Part shown: in pieces, positions 58,052 to 64,000 of the stretch
How positions within the stretch are numbered: the stretch's first letter is position 1
Layout of the letters: each line of letters starts with the position of its first letter
DNA from: Seiridium cupressi
Taxonomy: Eukaryota > Ascomycota > Sordariomycetes > Amphisphaeriales > Sporocadaceae
Reading direction: 5' to 3'
NCBI GenBank assembly: GCA_036674765.1
Contig: JARVKI010000106.1
Span: 1 to 64,000, forward strand
Length of the DNA stretch: 64,000 bases
The notes under the pieces: model-generated
Seen by the model: the letters and a program-made list of their open reading frames with translations, nothing else
What the model was told of the DNA's origin: nothing
Databases searched by the model: none
Translations under genes and position numbers: made by a program

Positions 58052-58925
58052 ATGCCGCTTTGTGGAGGGTCAAAGAATGTGCAGCGCAAGCTGGTCCTGC
58101 TGTAGGTCTGCTCCAATCATGACTGCATTCACTTGAGCCCTTGCGACTGCGGACAGACCCCGGACCCGGAACTTGAGGAAGAAAAACCCGAAGCTGACAT
58201 TTCTCGACACAGTGGTGACGGTGCTTGCGGGAAGACTTCGCTACTGAATGTCTTTACGAGAGGCTACTTCCCGACTGTCTACGAGCCGACCGTCTTCGAA
58301 AACTATGTTCATGGTACGCCACCCCTTCGCCTCCAGCTTGAGCAATCGCGGTTCATGGCCGACATATTATTCTACGGCGGGGATGTCTCTATAAAACAAT
58401 GAGCAGTCCCCAATATATTTTGAATCGTACTGACTGGTTTTGGCTCTAGACATCTTCATTGACAACGTGCACATCGAGCTCTCCCTCTGGGACACAGCCG
58501 GCCAAGAGGAATTCGATAGGTTACGAAGTCTCTCATACGATAACACCGATGTTGTAGTTCTCTGCTTTAGTGTCGACAGCAAGGACTCGTTAGAAAACGT
58601 GGAAAGCAAATGGGTGGGCGAGATTCAAGAGAACTGCCCTGGAGTGAAGTTGGTCTTGGTGGCCTTGAAGTGCGACTTGCGCGAAAACACAGAAGAGGAT
58701 GAGGATGCAGCTGCCAGTGGCACCGAAGGCGTACAACGCGAGAAGAAACCCATGATCACCTACGACCAGGGCCTAGAAGTGGCGAGGCGCATCAAGGCGC
58801 TACGGTACCTCGAGTGTTCGGCCATGAGAAATCGTGGCGTCAACGAAGCCTTCACCGAGGCTGCCAGAGTAGCACTGAGCGTCAAACCAACTGGCGAGAA
58901 CGAGTCAAAGTGCTCGGTCATGTGA
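58052..58925 (+). CDS. RHO3: Rho-family GTPase RHO3
   Basis: A membrane-bound small GTPase that directs polarised exocytosis and actin at the hyphal tip. Exons are 58052-58101, 58213-58313 and 58450-58925, with introns of 111 and 136 nt, giving 208 residues in frame. The N terminus is [14 protein letters not shown], with a Cys4 that is a palmitoylation candidate. G1 is GDGACGKTS, the effector loop [14 protein letters not shown], and G3 [14 protein letters not shown] Lys-Cys-Asp (KCD) takes the usual TKxD place, as in RHO3. The Rho insert is acidic and the end is CSVM, a CAAX prenylation box. Identity is strong. Confidence 0.94.
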
Positions 58926-59444
58926 ACACAGAGTGCTGCCAAATCAAGCGAAATGGTCATCATGGCTGTTCGCAATGAACAAACCCCAAGGCTGAGGGTT
59001 TATCCCGTTCATGTGGAACACCGAAGCATTGGGTGAGCGCAGGAGTTTTGTATGCAAGGAAATACCTTGCTCTGATATTTGTTTCTCGGAATCGGTTGGG
59101 CGTCCCGTGTTCATTGCCATTTCACCAATTTCCCTTCGCTATGTCTGCCCTTATGTCTTCTCAGGCACACCCGCGTTTCAGTTCCGGCTCACAGAAGACT
59201 TTCATTGTACATACTACTATGATTCGATTTGTACTTGCACATACGCCGTGGTTGGTGCGTATTATCACATGTTTTAATAGAAAATACTATTATGATTCTT
59301 TGTGGTCATGATGAGGGGTTTTAAGGACAAAATCAACATAATGAAATGGCATGTTAATTTTTATTTTTTCTCTCAACTTCTGTTGAGAATATTCAACATG
59401 AAGTATATAAATGATCATTGCCAGACACGCACGACAATGTTCAA
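58926..59444. other. convergent 3' flanks, AT-rich
   Basis: Between RHO3 and the UstYa-like gene. Poly-A/T runs near 59350-59375; no gene. Confidence 0.55.
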
Positions 59445-60559
59445 CTAATCATCAATCGGTAAAACAACCCTGTTGCCGTCCTTGATTTCCTCTGTTTCCT
59501 TGTTAGCACAGATTCGCGACCAAGGCCATCCAAAGTCGGACAATCACTTACTCTCGAGATATTCAGTGACTTGACTATAGTCCTTACACTGTAACATCTA
59601 GCGTTAGTGGTTTCCTTCTGAGTATGCTGGGGGCGTTACTGGGGGTCACAGCTCAGGTTTCAAAAACTCCAGGAAGATTTGCTCTCAGAGCAGGCCAGCA
59701 ATTGGAGGGGATGACACTGAAATCTGCTTACGACATGCAATCCACCCCAGCTCCCGTCCAGAGGCCCGTTATCATCTGCGTCGGTAGGCTTGTGCGGCTC
59801 TGTTGCCAGGTCCGCCGAGCACATGATCCCTTGCCTTAGATAGTCGACGCAGTGGAGATAGTGCGAGTTATAGTCCGTCGGCAGCCTGGACGACATGCCG
59901 CCCACGAACCCGGCGTAGATCTGCGACATCATGAATAGGCAGTGCAGCTGGTGCGTCATGGTTGTCGTGGAGAAAGTAGTGAGGTCGGTGCCCCAGCCAG
60001 TGCCGGCTGATGAAGAATATGGGCGTTAGTAGAGACGTGGGAGAGAGGAGAGGTGGACAGATGACATACAAGGAAATATTGTCTTCCACTGCTCTAGGAT
60101 TTCGTCCGTGAAGAAGGCTGAGGCGTTCGAGGGTACGAACTGCGCGTCGGCATCGAATTTGACAACCATGGTGTCGACTATGAAGACCTGGATCAGTACT
60201 CTGGGCCGATTCTATACCCCTTATCTATGAGACTTACTTGTTGGCCCTTTCCCGTTAAAGTCTGTTCCCACCTGTGGTGTTTCCGATAACGGTTGTGTAG
60301 CCTGCTGTTGGCGGAACAGTATGAGTGCCAGCAAAGCTATAATGATTATCTGCAAGATGGTGCTGATGAGCCAGCGATGCGACTTGCGGGCATCTCGTTT
60401 CCGCTGTGAGTCGTTGGATAGAAAGTGTCTTGGAGACGTGCGCCATTGCTGTTTTTCCTCGTCCCCCATGAGCGAATCCTCCACTTCAGTGCTGGATAGT
60501 AGTTCTTCCCGATCTTCCATCGTTGATACAGACTCGTAAGTTTTCTCTGTGGGCTCCAT
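59445..60559 (-). CDS. UstYa-like (DUF3328) oxidase-type protein, five exons
   Basis: A single-pass membrane protein of the UstYa family. Members oxidise or cyclise peptide side chains in fungal RiPP (ustiloxin, cyclochlorotine, dikaritin) and other pathways. Exons are 60559-60238, 60177-60070, 60006-59732, 59588-59552 and 59491-59445 (262 residues, in frame). An acidic cytosolic N terminus precedes a transmembrane helix at about 64-82 (ISTILQIIIIALLALILF). The two copper-binding-type signatures are present: HQLHC at 162-166 and HYLHCxxxxRQ at 192-202. The fourth intron is long (143 nt) and the last exon short, so its C terminus is less certain. No tyrosinase, methyltransferase or repeat-bearing precursor is seen within the window. 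An MFS exporter starts 2.8 kb to the right. Confidence 0.85.
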
Positions 60560-61829
60560 GGCGGGTGTCCTTTCGTTGATCAATCCCCTGGTGATAGTGT
60601 TTGCGTTTGGTAGTATGGTACAGCGGCAACGCATGCGCGAGAGTTCGAGGACAAGCTGCCATCTTATCCCAGTGTTGGGTGTCACCTACGTTCGGGGCAT
60701 CTCCTGCTTCACCCCCGGCACGGTTTGGCGCCATGCGATCTGAGACGACATCGCGGGCAAGGAATGTCGTCTAGCTAGGTAGGCCAGTAGGTGTTTGGTT
60801 TCATGATGCACGATGGCTCGATGCACATAGTACGTTAACCCCAGACTGACACATATGCAGGGGCATGGACATGGGAGACTTGCAGGCCAAACGGGGCGCT
60901 CACTAGCTTCTACTAACACACGACCGTGGGGTTCTTAGACTCGCAACAGTGTCATCACGTAGGCACAACGCCCAATAACGCTCAACACAAGATAGTCTAT
61001 TCTCACTGCAATGTTAAACAAAAGGCTAGGTCGAAGTTGTCGTGGTTGTTCATCTAATCATATCATGACCGGATGATGGTTCACCTGCCGACGATCCGGC
61101 CTTCCTGTGGGGAGGCTTGTCTAGCGCTCCTGGGTTGGGTTTCAACCGTGTTACAGCGGCCAAGACTTTGACAACCCGGCCCACCTGAGCACCAGACGTC
61201 TCAGCGTCTGATAAGGTGTTTGTCTCTCCAATGGCCGATGGCCAGATCAGTTCTGGTGTCGCATATTCCAAGAATGGGACAGCATGTCATTGCTGTGCAG
61301 GGCACTGAACATTTGCGCATAGTTACTTGATACCCATTCTAGGAATATCGTTGATCCAAAGCGCGGAGCCCCGATTGAATTATCGACCTCAACTTATGAA
61401 TGGGATACCGCCATCCTCCAAGTATAATCTGCCAGGTCTCCACTAGACAAGGACGAGGTCAACAGTACTGTCCGATTCAAGATTGGGTATCAGCTCTTGG
61501 ACTAGCTTGTGAGTTATCGGTCTCTTCTGCAGCGCCTGGCCTCGTGGTACAGCACCGCTCTTCTCGCGCTCATAAGCGGTCGTTTAAGCAATTTCCAGCA
61601 CGGTTGGGGGACAGACGGGGCGGTGTTTCTTGCCAGCGAGGCAACAGGCCAATAGTGGACGCAAATTTCAATCGAGATTCGGATACTTCTCTGCACGTGA
61701 GGCCGTCTGGTCGGGCGCAAAGAGCTTGACGGCACGAATTTCGATTTTGGTTCGGGGTGTATCAAGAACTAATTGGTGTATTTTTGATTGGGTTGGGTTG
61801 AGACGTAATGAGTTGTCTACTTCTTCTTT

Positions 61830-61862
<33 letters not shown>

Positions 61863-63385
61863 CCCCCCCTCCTTCTTCTTCAATAAAACAAGAGCACTCT
61901 GGACTCCGTCGAAGACATCGATCATGCTCCCTTGAATCGTCCAAATCATATCATTTCTCTGTAAATACGCAGTTTCGGGTACCATAAGCTACCTTATGGA
62001 GTCTAGTGTCGCCAATAGACATCACAAGACGTTGAACTGATGGTGAATATTCGGAGTGGCTTTAAGTGGTAACAAGGTAATCCAATAAATCTGTGGTGCA
62101 TCAAAAGGATACTCAGAGTACATCTGATAGTCTGACTAGGAGGGACAAGAAACCAGAAGAAAAAGGAAATGAAAAGGGGTTCTCTGCTCAACAGGTAGGA
62201 ATTCGCCAGGCAGATCTGCCACAAGACCGAGAACGACTACGCCGCAGTGTTTTCTCGATTTCCACGCACCATGTTCTTCATTGACGGCTTGCCACTTATT
62301 AGAGGTGGCACAGAAGTTCATACTCCATGATTAGTCGTTGCCCATACATTCTGAAGAGCCGGTGAAATGAAATGTGCTATTGAGCGGTCTTGTCACTCTA
62401 GGGAGTGTTGCATCGTTTTCACCATTTCTAGCCGGTGACAACCAGCAACCAGATCGGGTTGATTCTACCCCAAAATGCTAATAGCATGAAGCAACATCAA
62501 TTGCAACCATGATTACAATTTTAATTACAATTACAATAGCAGTCACAACGCCAAGCAATCGCAATGCATTGTCCGTTACCGTTCTGCCGTCCGGTACTAC
62601 CCTAGTAGGCCGTGTCGTGACTATACCTGATTAAGGCAGCACTTTTACCCATGCAAACAGTATGGATATTCACTTAAGTCTATTAACTCCACGAACTAGC
62701 AAAGCGTGTATTGTGATAGGCCGGGTACTGGATTAAAGCATTGCCCCGATTGGGTAACGGGCAAGGTTTGGCAAACGTACAACTTGGACAATGCTTTATA
62801 GGTGCGTACACATCCAGCATAGGGAATGGGGCATATTACGAGGTACATTCTTTCGCGTACATGGTGTCAAGCGTGGCTCATCCTACAGATTGGCATGGTT
62901 CATGTCGCAACCTAAGGACACTTTCATCAATCCTCTGAGGGAGTGATCTATCAGAGCTTTAGGGATCCGCCGAATTAAGATGGGAAGAAAGTAGCCCACT
63001 TACAATCACAGGCCTGGCCACTGCTGTGCTTTTAAGTGCCCGTGAGACTTTAACTCATTTGTTGACCTAATCCGTCCATTGCTTTTTGATAATTCCACTT
63101 TTCTAGATATTACATGGAGACATGTACAGCCAGTATTACGATTTGATCATTCAATTCCTCGAGTATTATTGAGCGAGGTTAACTTCATACCCACTCCACT
63201 CACAGGTGGTCCATAGGCACCCCAGAAGCGTAAATTTGTACTTAAGTAGATCTATTCAGTCTTTTACTTGAGCTCTTCCGTAGACCTTCTCATTCCTCTT
63301 TCTTTCTAGATAATATCATTGTTCCACAACAATTCGACGTTAATTCCAACAGACTTTCGCGCCAACTTCATTCCCGACTTCCAGA
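60560..63385. other. 2.8 kb gap between UstYa-like and exporter genes
   Basis: Searched on both strands for a RiPP precursor (signal peptide plus repeated core with KR sites) and found none. Contains a pyrimidine tract at 61819-61875. Short AT-rich direct repeats (ATTACAATT) occur near 62510-62535. Confidence 0.5.
61831..61854. repeat. (CT)12 microsatellite followed by T and C runs
   Basis: Twelve CT units, then nine T (the last CT unit supplies the first), then seven C; the whole purine-free block is about 60 bp. A simple-sequence repeat, probably polymorphic. Confidence 0.9.
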
Positions 63386-64000
63386 ATGGAGCCTCGACGC
63401 GTCGAATCTGGTCAACTCACTCCACCCCACGAACCAAAAATCATGGAGGACCAAAGGATTCAGGATCCTCTAGAGAAGCAATCAGGTGTAGACAAGAACA
63501 CAGCCACCACCGTAGTCTATCCATCTGTAGTCACCCGCAGTGTCATCGTTGTCAGTCTTATGCTGGCTACCTTTCTGGTACTTGGACCTCCAATCTTCAG
63601 ATAATGACTGTAACTAATTCTAAATCTTGCAGGTGGCGCTTGACATGGCAAGTCTAAGACCACACTCATACATGAAGAACCCTTTCTGACAGTAGCCCCA
63701 GAGTATCATCGGCACCGCGATCCCTATGATTACGACAGATTTCAATAGCATGGCCGATGAGGGCTGGTACGGCAGGTGAGTAAATCATGTTATCTTCCCC
63801 CGTCAATTCCATCTTCGCGCCCAATCCATGATATCCAGAGTCTGAAGGCCTTCTCAAGGACATGGGTAGCCTGACACCTGCAACTTTACTGTGTCGCGAC
63901 TTACCTGCGGATCTTATTTGTGTACTGACTTTTCCGTCTCTCCAAAGCGCTTTCTTTCTCACGTTGGCCACATTCGTATCTGCTTGGGGCAAAGCGTATA
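63386..64000 (+). CDS. MFS multidrug-type exporter, N-terminal part (runs off window)
   Basis: The start of a 14-span DHA-type major facilitator, partial at the right edge. The Met at 63386 opens a hydrophilic tail of about 45 residues and TM1 (SVIVVSLMLATFL). An intron (donor 63591-63592, acceptor 63631-63632) joins to VALDMA. The next recognisable piece, IIGTAIPMITTDFNSMADEGWYG, starts near 63704 and ends at the GTGAGT donor around 63777. After another intron, SAFFLTLATFVSAWGKAY reaches the window end. These are diagnostic for fungal toxin/drug exporters. The join between 63651 and 63704 does not work with a strict GT..AG pair in frame, so this copy may carry a small lesion or use an atypical splice. 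Confidence 0.75.

Noticed and set aside
60560..63385. Search for a RiPP precursor near the UstYa-like gene
   Set aside because: No ORF with a signal peptide and repeated cores on either strand.
1..64000. CRISPR arrays, bacterial operons, Shine-Dalgarno sites, complete transposons
   Set aside because: The window is eukaryotic; no direct-repeat array, transposase, reverse transcriptase or paired terminal repeats were seen.

Overview
This is a window from a filamentous ascomycete (Pezizomycotina), and a Dothideomycete-like origin is only a guess. The evidence is the dense short introns (mostly 50-70 nt, GT..AG, often with a CTAAC/CTAAT branch site), the intron-containing tRNA genes, and typical mould gene families: HET-domain relics, a UstYa-like protein, Zn2Cys6 regulator, GH28, laccase, sedolisin, STRIPAK and HOG components. 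Exon joins were worked out by hand. Most of the resolved genes give a total coding length divisible by three.

Layout. 0-5 kb: SWF1-type palmitoyltransferase (5' exon missing), an EngB-type mitochondrial GTPase with a long basic tail, and the LYR protein FMC1 head-to-head with it. 5-12 kb: a six-exon cytochrome P450 and a three-exon MFS sugar transporter, separated by a 2 kb gap. 12-15 kb: a C-terminal-motor kinesin whose stalk is built from 49-residue repeats. 15-20 kb: a secreted intradiol dioxygenase-like protein and a Zn2Cys6 factor. 21-27.5 kb: SUR7-family protein, BTB/POZ protein and the PBS2 MAPKK of the HOG pathway. 28-36.6 kb: a GH28 pectinase, an EthD protein, two intron-containing tRNAs (Ser-AGA, Ala-AGC), a Nudix hydrolase and a sedolisin protease. 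38-44 kb: an orphan Walker-B-like ORF, the tail-anchored FHA protein of STRIPAK (SLMAP/PRO45/HAM-4 type), and the tiny five-exon MGR2/ROMO1 gene. 46-48 kb: a laccase-like multicopper oxidase.

49-56 kb is a gene graveyard. It holds the C-terminal half of a histidine phosphatase, a TPR gene broken by one TGA, a HET-family gene with two frame changes and two stops, and a second, convergent HET relic whose start codon appears lost and whose 3' part is missing. It looks like a decayed self/non-self recognition locus.

58-64 kb: the polarity GTPase RHO3, a UstYa-like (DUF3328) membrane oxidase and the start of a multidrug-type MFS exporter that runs off the window. The last two could be the left edge of a secondary-metabolite (dikaritin/RiPP-like) cluster continuing to the right.

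The core genes serve mitochondrial biogenesis (EngB, FMC1, MGR2), stress, polarity and fusion signalling (PBS2, RHO3, FHA/STRIPAK, SUR7) and lipid modification (SWF1). Between them sit accessory enzymes for plant-material breakdown and secondary metabolism.
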